Positions 1 through 9,185 of a DNA stretch of 64,000 bases are shown piece after piece. Positions within the stretch are counted from its first letter, which is position 1. Every line of letters starts with the position of its first letter. Both the position numbers and the translations under genes were made by a program. The notes below the pieces were generated by a model. It did not search any database and was not told where the DNA came from. It saw only the letters and a list, made by a program, of their open reading frames with translations. The stretch is from Roseiarcus sp963758335 (GTDB lineage: Bacteria > Pseudomonadota > Alphaproteobacteria > Rhizobiales > Beijerinckiaceae), in contig CAVWVF010000002.1 of assembly GCA_963758335.1 (NCBI GenBank), positions 682,001 through 746,000 on the forward strand, read 5' to 3'.

Positions 1-9
1 GTGGAACGG

Positions 10-44
10 CTGGATCGCTTCGCTTGCGCTCGCGATGACGACGC
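10..44 (-). repeat. 35-bp dispersed intergenic repeat, copy 1
   Basis: The reverse complement matches 8939-8973 at 33 of 35 positions (core GCGTCGTCATCGCGAGCG, then AAGCGAAGC and ATCCAG). Short repeats of this kind are common between genes in Hyphomicrobiales and resemble REP elements. This copy abuts the truncated end of the group II intron fragment at 60-188. Confidence 0.7.
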
Positions 45-59
45 CAGGCGGCGCCCCGA

Positions 60-188
60 AGCCCTTCTCCCGACGCTTCGCCCTCGGCCTTGCGGCCGAC
101 AACGCACGGCTCGGGGCCAGCGTGGTTCGCTACGCCTTCACTGCTCGTGGACTTGCACCACCTACTCCTCGCCGGCCTCCCGGCGCAC
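60..188 (-). mobile_element. Truncated group II intron, 5' end only (fragment C)
   Basis: On the minus strand an intron-like 5' end (GTGCG, first base at 188) is followed by the motif GTGCAAGTCCAC and the domain I sequence that also opens intron B at 25487-25370. The two stretches align with few mismatches over about 125 bp. Homology stops near position 60, beside the 35-bp repeat, so domains II-VI and any reverse transcriptase are missing. The 5' exon just upstream (a GCGGTGAC-like sequence) resembles that of intron B, which suggests the same kind of target site. Confidence 0.6.
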
Positions 189-622
189 GGTCACCGCAAT
201 CCCCCCGTAATCCCGTTTCATCCGCAATGACGCTTCCGGGCCCGCGGAACCAGGGCTGGACGCGTGCGGATCGGGTATTGTATCGTTGGCGGGGCGGAAC
301 GCTGAGGGGAGTCTGAAGTCATGGATGCGCGAAGCGCAGCGCCTTCGGTGGCGACCGCGAAGGGGTCGTCCTTAGTTCAAACTCCCCCTCGCGCAGTATC
401 GCCTCCAAGCAATCAATGACCGATCGCCGCCGGGCGCCTCGGGTGTGGGGTGCCCCCGCCACGGGCAGGGCGGATTGAAGCAAATAAGAGGGAAATTGGT
501 CCTCGGGAGGCGCGCAGCGGGCCGCGCATTGAGGCAATTGCGGGTGCGTCATCGTAACCTCCAAGCGTTTAACACGATGTCGATTCGAGGCACAATCGGA
601 GTTCCAGCTCAGGAGGTGAAAG
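189..622. other. Intergenic region without a supported gene
   Basis: I see no convincing coding sequence. Short open frames here lack a ribosome binding site and recognisable content. The last 25 bases contain the strong AGGAGGTGA ribosome binding site of the next gene. Confidence 0.5.
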
Positions 623-1278
623 ATGACGCAACAATCCCCGCGTCTTCACAAGAAGCCAGAAGAGGTTGAAGCGAAATTTCACCGCCTAATCGGGGCAGCG
701 TCTACGCTTCACGATTATGCGGCTGGTGGTGCCGATAACACGGTTAAGCTTGTTCGACTTAGAGAGGTCCGGGCAAGCTCGCTAAATCTCCTAAGGCGGA
801 TATCATCGATAGATGGGGAGTATTACCGTGAGCTTTCTGCGCATGGTTTACCGTTTACCTGGCTTTGCATGGAATTCTTCAAGCGCCGCTTCAAGATTAC
901 CGCGAAGGTTTTATGGCTGACGCCGGGCTCTTAGTTTCTGCTGAGGTGTTTCGCGACTTGCTTGTTCAGGCAGAAATGCTGCTAGAAGGTGATTACAAAG
1001 ATGCAGCAGCGATAACAATACGTGCCGTTCTGGAAGACGGTCTACGGAGACTTTGCGTGTCAAGGGGCCTTGAATGTGAACCGCGTGACACGATCAGCCG
1101 CTTGAATGATCGTTTGTATAAAGCGGGAATTTATCTAGCATTGCAACACAAGGAGATTACAGCGAAAGCGCAAGTGGGTAACGATGCAGCACACGCGAGG
1201 TTCGAAAATTTCTCTAAAGCTGATGTTGAGGCGTTTCTCTCATTCGTTCAACGTTTCCTCGCATTGTATCTTATGTAA
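623..1278 (+). pseudogene. HEPN/DUF4145-like protein, frameshifted
   Basis: Translation should start at ATG 623, placed 3 bases after a perfect AGGAGGTGA. The first frame gives about 75 plausible residues ending near YYREL. The rest lies one frame over from about 850: HGILQAPLQDY, EMLLEGDYKDAAAI, RAVLEDGLRRLC and NDAAHARFENF, ending at 1278. This second half resembles the alpha-helical C-terminal domain of DUF4145/HEPN-like proteins, where the usual R-x4-H-type motif appears here only as GNDAAH. The two frames join between 829 (a stop in the second frame) and 865, so one small indel probably broke the gene. It is more AT-rich than the backbone, which fits recent transfer. The function is unknown; such domains are often found in toxin or abortive-infection proteins. 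Confidence 0.5.
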
Positions 1279-1457
1279 GATATGTAAGATTACAGCATCT
1301 CAGGAATACCAGGCATTGTAGAGTCGAGGAAGGGCGCGGCGGCTTAAGGCTGGGCCAATCGCTCCCCGCTCATCCGGCGCTCCGCGCCAACTTCTCCCCG
1401 CAAGGGGAGAAGGGGGTCCAGGGCGTGCCCGGCCGGAGCGATCACCCGGAAACCGTC

Positions 1458-1740
1458 TCATTTCTCCTGCGCCAGCCGCCGCCAGTAGCCGATGATGCCC
1501 GGCTCCGCCGTCCGGCGCTTCGCCCAAGCGAGGGCCTGCGCGGTCGAAGTCGACCTGATCGTCATGGCGGCCGGCCGGGAAGAGGGTGAGCTCGGCGAGG
1601 TAATCGGCGAGCCAGGGGGCCTCGTCCGGCAGAAAGACGAAGCCGTTTTCGATCACAGCCGATTGCGCGTGAAGCCGCATGACCTTGTCGCCGTCCGGCG
1701 CATAACGCGCGACATGGGAAAGACCCGGGAATTAAGGTGA
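1458..1740 (-). pseudogene. Phage terminase large subunit, C-terminal fragment (copy A)
   Basis: Read on the minus strand this gives the end of a terminase nuclease domain: RLHAQSAVIENGFVFLP, APWLADYLAELTLFPAGRHDD. After a one-base shift it continues with STAQALAWAKRR, GIIGYWRRLAQEK and a stop at 1458. The order and wording fit the C-terminal RNase H-like nuclease of large terminase subunits, where the HDDxxD segment carries catalytic aspartates. It overlaps in content with copy B, so the segment has been duplicated and then decayed. No other phage structural genes lie nearby. Confidence 0.6.
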
Positions 1741-2075
1741 CAGCTGTTGTAATCCCTTATTTCTGTTGACCTTTCCCGAACGAAGGCCGTGCGTCTTACC
1801 CCTACCCCTCCCGCCTCCCATGAAACTCGATCCACCCCTCCGCCGCCGTCCGGCGCTTCGCCCAGGCGAGGGCCTGCGCGGTCGAGTTCGACCTAGTCGT
1901 CGTGGCGGCCGGCCGGAAACGTCGTGAGCTCGCCAAGGTAATCGGCGAGCCAGGGGGCCTCGTGCGGCAGAAAGACGAAGCCGTTCTCGATCACAGCCGA
2001 TTGCGCGTGGAGCCGTATGACCTTGTCGCCATGCGGCACATAACGCGCGACATGGGAAAGACCCGCGTCGATCAG
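1567..2075. repeat. Direct duplication of about 170 bp inside the terminase remnant
   Basis: The segment at about 1567-1735 reappears at about 1905-2075 in the same orientation with scattered substitutions. It covers the terminase stretch from RLHAQSAVIE to GRHDD. The divergence between copies means the duplication is not an assembly stutter. Confidence 0.6.
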
Positions 2076-2514
2076 ATCCTGGATCAGCTGCGTTTCGGAC
2101 GCCTTATCCTCGATCACGATCGCCTGAGGATGGAAGAGCCCGTCCTGCTCGACGACGGCGCGCTTGAGCTCGGGGTAGGAGAGCTTATTCCGCAAGACGT
2201 TCAGGAGGTAGAAGTTCGCGCCCTCGAGGCCCCAGGTGGTGCAGACGGAATAGTCGGAAAGCTCGCTCGGCTTGTTGGCGGTGTCCCAGCTCTGGACGAC
2301 GCGGTCGAAGGCGAGGGTTTCGTCGCGCCGGAACCATGCCTCCTTAATCATGCCGCCGCCCTGAGGCGCGGGCCGCTGCTGGTATTGGGCGGCGAAATTG
2401 TGCTCCCCGATCGTCGAGCGGATGCGCTTCAGCGTCTCGACGGGCTCGCGCTCCGGGTTCAGCGCCTCGCCGCTCGAGCGGCGGAACTCGCAGGGCAGCG
2501 CCGGGCTCAGTCAT
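1845..2514 (-). pseudogene. Phage terminase large subunit, central and C-terminal fragment (copy B)
   Basis: The minus-strand frame runs from about 2514 through CEFRRSSGEALNPE, TIGEHNFAAQYQQRPAPQGG, MIKEAWFRRDE, VQSWDTANK, YPELKRAV and IVIEDKASETQLIQDL to FPAGRHDD. These are hallmarks of the linker and nuclease domain of terminase large subunits; the QSWDTA and EDKASG-like motifs hold nuclease acidic residues. The ATPase half is missing. Directly after HDD the codon expected to be CAG is TAG, and beyond it the reading frame shifts as in copy A. This is a dead prophage relic. Confidence 0.7.
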
Positions 2515-3074
2515 GCTCAACTTGCATGTCTCAACAGCTTCTGGAGCGGGCTTCCGGCGCAGGCGCGGGTTTCCCTCACATGGGGTGTTTCGGGTCAAGC
2601 TCATTCGTTTGCACCGGCCGCTGGCGTGTCACCCGCGAAGCGGGGCGAAGCGCAGCGGAGCAGGGAGCGAAGCGACCTTGACGCGCCAGCGGCCGGATAC
2701 ACTGTCACGAGCGAGCGCGCCCTTGCGCGCTCTTGGCTGCCTCTGTGGTCTTTGCCGCGCTCATTCATTTTGGCATTGCGCATCTCCTTGGCGTTTGGAT
2801 CCGAAGCGTGAGCCCGTCTTTCGCATGCAGCCTTGACGGCCGCATCACCTCACATCCGGTCGAGCTTGTCGGGGCTCGCACCATAATCCCTCATGCTCGA
2901 GGGCGTCGGGCTCGGGTTGGCGGGGACCATCCTGTTAAACGGCGTGTTTCAGCCAGGCAAAGCCGCGGTCACCGCCCGCCCGGATCCGGCGAAGCCGTCG
3001 CGTTCGGCTTCGCTGGAATGGGGTTGAGTCGTTAAGCCATCGTTGGAGCGTCGGCGTAGGATTGAGCCATCGGG
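2515..3074. other. Intergenic region without a supported gene
   Basis: About 560 bp between the terminase relic and the IS110 transposase. Open frames exist on both strands but have low-complexity Arg/Ala-rich translations and no ribosome binding sites. No tRNA-like fold or attachment-site duplication was noticed. Confidence 0.4.
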
Positions 3075-4420
3075 TCAGGCCGCCTTGAACACCGCGCCCT
3101 CGGGAACGACGCCTTGGGTGACATAGCGCCACAAGGCGACGAGCAGTTTGCGGGCCAGCGCCACGATGGCGATCCGGCGGACCCGTCCCTTCGCGGCGCC
3201 GACCCGCGCCCGAAACCAGCGGCTCAACGCCGAGTCCGGCTGGTGACGCAGCCAGAACCAGGCCAGCTCGATCATGGTCTTGCGCAGGCGGCGGTTGCCC
3301 GACTTCGAGATGCCTTGATCCCGTTCGACGCCGCCGCTCTGCCAGGGGCTGGGCGCCAATCCGCCGTAAGCCGCCACCTGGCGGCGGTTGGCGAAGCTGC
3401 GGAACAACAATTCCAGCCAGAGGAGCGAGGCGAACTCGGGGCCCAAGCCCTTGAGCTCGAGGAGCCGGGCGGCGGGGTTGGTGCGCTCCTCGGCTTCCGT
3501 GCGGATGAGCGCGTCGCGGGCCCGTTCGACCGCAGCCAGTTGCGTCGTCGCCAGCGCGATCCGATCGAGCTCCCGGCGTATTTCCGCCTTCAGCAGCGGC
3601 GGCAGCTCGCGGCCGTCGCCGGTTCGCAGCGCCTCGAGCCGCTCAAAACGATCGCGCCGAAGCGGGTTGTAATCCCGGATGCCTTGGCCGCTGAGCAGGC
3701 CCCTGACCCGATTGGTGTGCTGAATGCGTTCCTTGAGCAGCGTGCCGCGCTCGCGGGTCAGCCGCCGGCGATCCTCTTCTTCCGGGCTCGGCGCGCGAAC
3801 CATGGAGCAGACCCGCCGCTCGCCGCGAGCCCACGCCATCAGCGTCCGCAACAGCGTCTCGCCGTCGATCGCATCGGTCTTGGCTCGCCGATGCCGCCGG
3901 TCGACCGCAATCGAAGCCGCATCGACCACGTGGCTCTCGATCCCCTCGGCGAGCAGCAGGCGATGGATCCAAAATCCGTCCAATCCCGCCTCCTGAATGA
4001 CGATCGCTTTGATCGGCACGCCATAGCGCTGCTCGGCCTTCGCCCTCGACCGCGAAAGAAGGTCGAGCAGGCCGGCGCCGTCCCCACCCTCGACCACATG
4101 CCTGGAAAATTTCTCGCTGCCCGGACTGTTGATCGTCACAACCCATTTCGATTTGCTCAATTCGAGCGAGGCGAACAGCGTGATATCATTCGCGCGGGCG
4201 GTGGTCGCGACAACGGTCGCGGAGGTGATTAAATGCATCGGTTGCCTCCATGCTGGTGTGGAAGATCAGCCTACCAAGGGTCCGGCCGCCGTCCACCCGC
4301 ATAGGATCTGTTATCGCGTGGCCGCTGCCTGTTCCTTCCCTGTTAAACCCGATTTCTTTGCCTGTTACGGTCCCTGTTACCGCGCTCGTCCCCGCGCATA
4401 AGAATTTCGCGCAATCAGCT
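3050..4420 (-). mobile_element. IS110-type insertion sequence, ends not resolved
   Basis: The transposase at 3075-4238 implies an element of roughly 1.3-1.5 kb. IS110 elements lack inverted repeats, so the ends cannot be placed by eye; the limits given are approximate. The noncoding DNA upstream of the transposase start (4239 to about 4420) is where the long left end of IS110-group elements normally lies. Confidence 0.35.
3075..4238 (-). CDS. IS110-family transposase
   Basis: A 387-residue protein of the IS110/IS116/IS902 type, full length for the family. The N-terminal RuvC-like DEDD domain shows LELSKSKWVV near residue 27, IQEAGLDGFW near residue 83 and KTDAIDGETLLR near residue 121. The C-terminal transposase_20 region shows LKGLGPEFASL, AAYGGLAPSPWQSGG and GISKSGNRRLRKTMIE; the serine in PWQSGG is the expected catalytic serine. 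Members of this family recombine DNA without terminal inverted repeats and use an element-encoded structured RNA for target choice. The gene appears intact. The first acidic position of the DEDD set is Glu here. Confidence 0.9.
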   Translation of the reverse strand: MHLITSATVVATTARANDITLFASLELSKSKWVVTINSPGSEKFSRHVVEGGDGAGLLDLLSRSRAKAEQRYGVPIKAIVIQEAGLDGFWIHRLLLAEGIESHVVDAASIAVDRRHRRAKTDAIDGETLLRTLMAWARGERRVCSMVRAPSPEEEDRRRLTRERGTLLKERIQHTNRVRGLLSGQGIRDYNPLRRDRFERLEALRTGDGRELPPLLKAEIRRELDRIALATTQLAAVERARDALIRTEAEERTNPAARLLELKGLGPEFASLLWLELLFRSFANRRQVAAYGGLAPSPWQSGGVERDQGISKSGNRRLRKTMIELAWFWLRHQPDSALSRWFRARVGAAKGRVRRIAIVALARKLLVALWRYVTQGVVPEGAVFKAA

Positions 4421-4871
4421 GGAATCACACGCATTTTTCGCACGGAAACGGGCTGACGGCGGGCCATTTCCCCCTGTTGTTTCCCTATTTAACAGGAAGA
4501 CGGGTCGCCTCAACAGCCTGGATCAGGTGAGCGAGAAGCGCGACATAGGGGTCACGGCCCCTCCACGCGCATAGCTGACTTCACCCGCTAAGTGGAGACG
4601 CCGGACGGCTTGCGCACAGGGCAACGAATCCAAGTCAACATAAAGCGCGCCAGTTGGTGTGGCCATATTAAATTCGTTGCCGTCAAAGGAGGTGCGACCG
4701 GCGCCGTTCGCTCTCGCCTTTAACGAGAAGCGCCAGCCTGTCGCCCGATCGCGGGTCATGCTAAACGTCGCCCGAAACAACGCGTGAGAAAAACGCGCGG
4801 CCTCGGCTCGGCGTTGCGGCCTTTTGCGGCGCGGCCGGGGCGACCGCGATTTTAAACGGAGGAAACCGGTC

Positions 4872-6499
4872 ATGGCCCCGCGAAAGAAAGTCCTGATGGC
4901 GGCGAGCGGCGATTTGCGCCAGAGCGCCAACGAAACCTGCTGGCCCGCGCAGGAAGCGATGGAGAAGCAGGTCGTTGACGCGCTCGGCGCGTTCGGCGCC
5001 GAGGTCGAGCGGGCCCACCCCTACGACCCGGCGCTCCGTCACGGCTTCATCGCCAGCCAGAAGCAGGGCCTCGAGGTGTTCGCCAAGGTCGACCCGGACC
5101 TGCCGATCGTCGTGGCCGAGGCCGTCTGGCAATACACCAACCACGTCCTGCCGGGCCTCATCGGCCATCGCGGCCCGATCCTGACGGTGGCGAACTGGTC
5201 CGGGCAATGGCCCGGACTCGTCGGCATGCTCAATCTGAACGGGTCGCTGACCAAGGCGGGCGCGCCCTATAGCACCCTGTGGAGCGAGACGTTTACCGAC
5301 GAGCCGTTCAAAGAAAAGCTCGGCCAGTGGCTGACCGAGGGGCGCGTCACCCATGACGCCTCGCACGTCCACGCCTTCGATCCGGCCTCGGCCCCGCCCC
5401 GCGCCAAAACGCTCGCGAGCGAGATCGCGGCCGACTTCCGCCGGCGCAAGGCGATCATGGGCGTCTTCGACGAAGGCTGCATGGGGATGTACAACGCGAT
5501 CATTCCCGACGAACTCCTGTTCCCGCTCGGCGTGTTCAAGGAGCGCCTGTCGCAGTCCGCGCTTTACGCGGCTTCGCGCGAGGTGTCGGACGCCGAAGCG
5601 GTCGCCGTTTATGACTGGCTGGTGAAGGCCGGCATGACCTTCCACTTCGGCAAGGATCCGGAGACCGAACTCACCCGCGAGCAGGTCCTCGATCAATGTC
5701 GGATGTACGTCGCCGCCGCCCGGATCGCCGAGGCGTTCGGCTGCGAGGCGATCGGCATCCAGTATCAGCAGGGCTTGAAGGACCTCATGCCCGCCTCCGA
5801 TCTCGCCGAAGGCATGCTCAACAACGACGACCGCCCCCCGGTCAGAGGGGCGGACGGAAAGCCGATCCGCGACGGCAAGGCGATCGTGCACTTCAACGAA
5901 GTCGACGAATGCGCCGGACTGGACGCGCTGTTCACCAATCGCGTGCACCGGGCGCTCGGCCAGCCGGCCGAGACGACCCTGCACGACATCCGCTGGGGCG
6001 ACGCCGACCGGAGCGGCAGCACGAACGACTACGTCTGGGTGTTCGAGATTTCCGGCGCGGCGCCCCCGCTCATTTTATCGGCGGTTGGGCGGGCGCCGAC
6101 AGCCTGCGCCAGCCTCCGATCTATTTCCGTCTCGGCGGCGGGACGGTGCGCGGCGTCGCGAAGCCCGGCGCCATCGTCTGGTCGCGCGTCTTCGTCGAGG
6201 CGGGCAAGCTCAAGATGGATATCGGGCGCGCCCGCGTGGCCGAGCTTCCGAGGGAGGAGACCGAGCGGCGCTGGCGCGACACGACGTCGCAATGGCCAAT
6301 CATGCACGGCGTGCTGCACGGCGTGACGCGCGATCAGATGATGGCCCGGCACAAGGCGAACCACATCCAGGTCGCCTACGCCAATTCGCCGGCGGAGGCG
6401 GACCTCGTGCTGGCGACCAAGGCGGCGCTCGCCGCCGAACTCGGTCTCGAAGTCTCGCTCTGCGGCACGAAGGCCGACGGGACGCCGCTCGTTCATTAG
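4872..6499 (+). pseudogene. L-fucose/L-arabinose isomerase-family protein, frameshifted near its C-terminus
   Basis: The start at ATG 4872 follows a GGAGGA-like site at 4858-4863. The first frame gives about 400 residues of a fucose/arabinose isomerase-like fold: MAASGDLRQSANETCWPAQ, VANWSGQWPGLVG, GVFDEGCMGMYNAIIPDE and EAFGCEAIGIQYQQG. At 6063-6067 (five C) the frame is lost. The other frame then carries on with AHFIGGWAGADSLRQP, RLGGGTVRG, HGVLHGVTRDQMMARHK and CGTKADGTPLVH, ending at 6499. Adding one base in the C run joins both parts into about 543 codons, normal for the family, so this is either a fresh null allele or a sequencing slip. It precedes the ABC permease and binding protein, which suggests it isomerises the sugar they import. 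Confidence 0.75.
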
Positions 6500-6810
6500 C
6501 CCCGGCGAGCGCCGGACTGGGCGGTCGCCAAGGCCGCCCGCAGGTGGAACCTAACCCCGGCTGCGCCCGTTTTTTCTGGCCGCTGCGCGCAGAATCCGGT
6601 TGACGAGGGGCGCCCAAAAGGGGTGACATGCCAGCAAGGGGCGGCCGGCGCGCCGTGGGCGACACGAGGCGCGTTCCGTCATTCCGGTTCGGTGCTGGAG
6701 TGTTGGAGCATTCGGTCGCGCCCTCTCCCGGGCAGATCTCGCCGGAAGAGGCGGCCCAGGAGTGCGTCGTGCAATTGGCGACACAGCGCGAATCGATCGC
6801 GGCGTAAGAT
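6500..6810. other. Gap between isomerase and permease
   Basis: About 310 bp with no supported gene. No ABC ATPase lies here, although this is where a sugar-transport operon would usually carry one. No clear hairpin terminator was seen. Confidence 0.45.
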
Positions 6811-7851
6811 ATGGACGACCAAGTGACAGCCGCACAGGGCGAACACGCCGCCGCGGTGCATGCGCCGGCGGGCGAGGCCGTGCATAAGCGCCTCTTCGGC
6901 TACGAGACGAGGCACAAGCTGCTCGCGTTCGCGAGCCTTGTTCTGCTCCTCATCTTCTTCAGCTTCGCCTCGCCCGCCTTCGCCCAGATGGACAACATCC
7001 TCGGCATCCTGCAGGCGACGGCGGTCAACGGCGTGCTGGCCGTCGCCAGCACCTTCGTCATCATCAGCGCCGGGATCGATCTGTCGGTCGGCACGCTGAT
7101 GACCTTCTGCTCGGTGATGTGCGGCGTGTTCCTGACCTACTGGCATCTGCCGATGTGGACCGGGGTCCTCGCCGCGGTCGGCACCGGCGCCCTCAGCGGC
7201 GCGATCTCCGGCTCCCTGATCGCCAGACTGAAGATTCCGCCGTTCATCGCCACGCTCGGCATGATGTGGCTGCTCAAGGGCCTCTCCCTCATCGTTTCGG
7301 GCGTGAAGCCGATCTACTTCAACGACACCGAGAATTTCTACATGATCTCGCAGGCCTCGCTGATCGGCGACATCGTGCCGAGCGTGCCCGTTCCCAACGG
7401 CGTGCTGATCTTGTTTGTGATCGCGGTCGCGGCGGCGTTCGTGCTCAATCGCACCTTGCTCGGGCGCTACACCTACGTGATGGGGAGCAACGAGGAGGCG
7501 GTGCGTCTGTCCGGCGTCAACGTCGACCTATGGAAAACCGGCATCTACTGCCTGTGCGGTTCGATCGTGGGCGTCGCCGGCCTCATCATCGCCTCGCGTC
7601 TCAATTCCGCCCAGCCCGCGCTCGGCCAAGGCTACGAGCTCGAAGCGATCGCCGCAGTCGTCATCGGCGGCACGTCCTTGAGCGGAGGAACGGGATCGAT
7701 CCTCGGCACCATCATCGGCGCCTTCATCATGAGCGTGCTGACCAACGGCCTGCGCATTCTCTCGGTCGCGCAAGAATGGCAGACGGTCGTGACCGGCGTC
7801 ATCATCATCCTCGCCGTCTACACCGACATCTTGCGCCGCCAGCGCGCGTGA
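6811..7851 (+). CDS. CUT2-family sugar ABC transporter permease (RbsC/XylH type)
   Basis: A 346-residue inner-membrane protein with a cytoplasmic N-terminus (about 45 residues) followed by 8-10 hydrophobic helices. Family marks include FVIISAGIDLSVGTLM near residue 88, RLKIPPFIATLGMM near 142, GRYTYVMGSNEEAVRLSG near 222 and IAAVVIGGTSLSGGTGS near 275. The last is the typical CUT2 segment that contacts the ATPase. It should carry a monosaccharide across the membrane with the binding protein encoded 117 bp downstream. No ATP-binding subunit is present in the window, so a distant one must serve it if it works. Confidence 0.88.
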   Translation: MDDQVTAAQGEHAAAVHAPAGEAVHKRLFGYETRHKLLAFASLVLLLIFFSFASPAFAQMDNILGILQATAVNGVLAVASTFVIISAGIDLSVGTLMTFCSVMCGVFLTYWHLPMWTGVLAAVGTGALSGAISGSLIARLKIPPFIATLGMMWLLKGLSLIVSGVKPIYFNDTENFYMISQASLIGDIVPSVPVPNGVLILFVIAVAAAFVLNRTLLGRYTYVMGSNEEAVRLSGVNVDLWKTGIYCLCGSIVGVAGLIIASRLNSAQPALGQGYELEAIAAVVIGGTSLSGGTGSILGTIIGAFIMSVLTNGLRILSVAQEWQTVVTGVIIILAVYTDILRRQRA

Positions 7852-7968
7852 GGAAGCGAGGCGGCATTTTCCAAGGAGGGCCAGAAACGACAAAAAACCG
7901 CCGCCGCCCGGCGGAAAACGAGGCGGACAACGAGCAAAGGAAACGACACCCACCGCGGAGGACAAAAC

Positions 7969-8910
7969 ATGTTGAAGAAATGGCACATCGGCGTGGCGAT
8001 CGGCGCCCTGACGGCGATCGGACTTTCGACCGGCGCGCGCGCCGACGAGCCCTTCATCCCGCTCATCTCGAAAGGCTTCCAGCATCAGTTCTGGCAGGCC
8101 GTGAAGCTCGGCGCCGAACAGCAGGCTAAGGCCGACAACGTCAAGATCACCTTCGAAGGCCCTGAGACCGAGGCGATGGTCGACAAGCAGATCGACATGC
8201 TCTCGGCCGACCTCGCCAAGCACCTGAACGCGCTCGGCTTCGCCGCGCTCGACAGCAAGGCGGCGATCCCGCTGCTCAAGAAGGCGCAGGCGGAAAACAT
8301 CCCGGTCATCGCCTTCGACTCGGGCGTCGACAGCGACATCCCGCTGACGACTTGCAGGACGGACAGTGTGGCGGCTGGCGCCACGGCCGCCGACAAGATG
8401 GCCGAGATGATCGGCGATTCGGGCGAAGTCGCCGTCATCGTGCACGACCAGACGAGCCGCACGGGCATCGATCGCCGCGACGGGTTCCTCAACGAGATGA
8501 AGGAGAAGCATCCCAACATCAAGATCGTCAGCGTCCAGTACGGCGCCGGCGACCACCTGAAGTCCGCCGAAATCGCCAAGGCGGACATCGAGGCGAACCC
8601 GAGCCTCAAGGGCATCTTCGGCGCCAACGAAGGCTCGGCCGAAGGCGCGGCGATCGGGGTCAAGGAATCGGGCAAGAAGCTCGTCCTCATTGGCTTCGAC
8701 GCCGGCAAGGAGCAAAAGGACGCGATCCGGTCCGGCCTGATGGCGGGCGCAATCACCCAGAACCCGATCGGCATCGGCAAATGCGTCGTCAATTCGGCGG
8801 TCAAGGCGCTGAAGGGCGAGAAACTGCCGAAGGTGATCGACACCGGCTTCTATTGGTACGACAAGACCAACATCGACGATCCGAAGATCGCCGCGGTGCT
8901 CTACGACTGA
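7969..8910 (+). CDS. Periplasmic sugar-binding protein of a CUT2 ABC transporter
   Basis: A 313-residue protein with a signal peptide (cleavage likely after the Ala-Arg-Ala near residue 25) and a type I periplasmic-binding fold. Markers are PLISKGFQHQFWQAVKLG, PVIAFDSGVDSD, VIVHDQTSRTGIDRRDGF and GIFGANEGSAEGAA. These match the ribose/xylose-type binding proteins; the FQHQFW aromatic stretch and the DQTSRTG loop normally touch the sugar. It lies downstream of the permease in the same direction and is probably co-transcribed. The exact sugar cannot be told from sequence; the isomerase upstream points to a deoxyhexose or pentose. Confidence 0.88.
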   Translation: MLKKWHIGVAIGALTAIGLSTGARADEPFIPLISKGFQHQFWQAVKLGAEQQAKADNVKITFEGPETEAMVDKQIDMLSADLAKHLNALGFAALDSKAAIPLLKKAQAENIPVIAFDSGVDSDIPLTTCRTDSVAAGATAADKMAEMIGDSGEVAVIVHDQTSRTGIDRRDGFLNEMKEKHPNIKIVSVQYGAGDHLKSAEIAKADIEANPSLKGIFGANEGSAEGAAIGVKESGKKLVLIGFDAGKEQKDAIRSGLMAGAITQNPIGIGKCVVNSAVKALKGEKLPKVIDTGFYWYDKTNIDDPKIAAVLYD

Positions 8911-8938
8911 GAGGCTGGAGACCAGGCTACCCTGGGCC

Positions 8939-8973
8939 GCGTCGTCATCGCGAGCGTAAGCGAAGCAATCCAG
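8939..8973 (+). repeat. 35-bp dispersed intergenic repeat, copy 2
   Basis: Matches the reverse complement of 10-44 at 33 of 35 positions. It lies just behind the binding-protein gene, in the 275-bp gap before the convergent YihY gene, a typical site for a REP-like element. Confidence 0.7.
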
Positions 8974-9185
8974 TCTTTCCGCTCGGCGCGCAAGGCCGCG
9001 ATCCGGCAGCGAACGAGATGGGCGGCCGCGAGGCTGCCCTTCTTGCTTCCGGAGAGCGGAGGACAAGGAAGCGACTCGATTAGCCGCCGCCGAGAGCGGC
9101 GACCTCGCGGACGCGTCGGAATTTGTTCGCCCAAGCCGTCAAGCTGACGCCGGACTGACTCCCGGCGTTTGATTGAGCGCTACGA

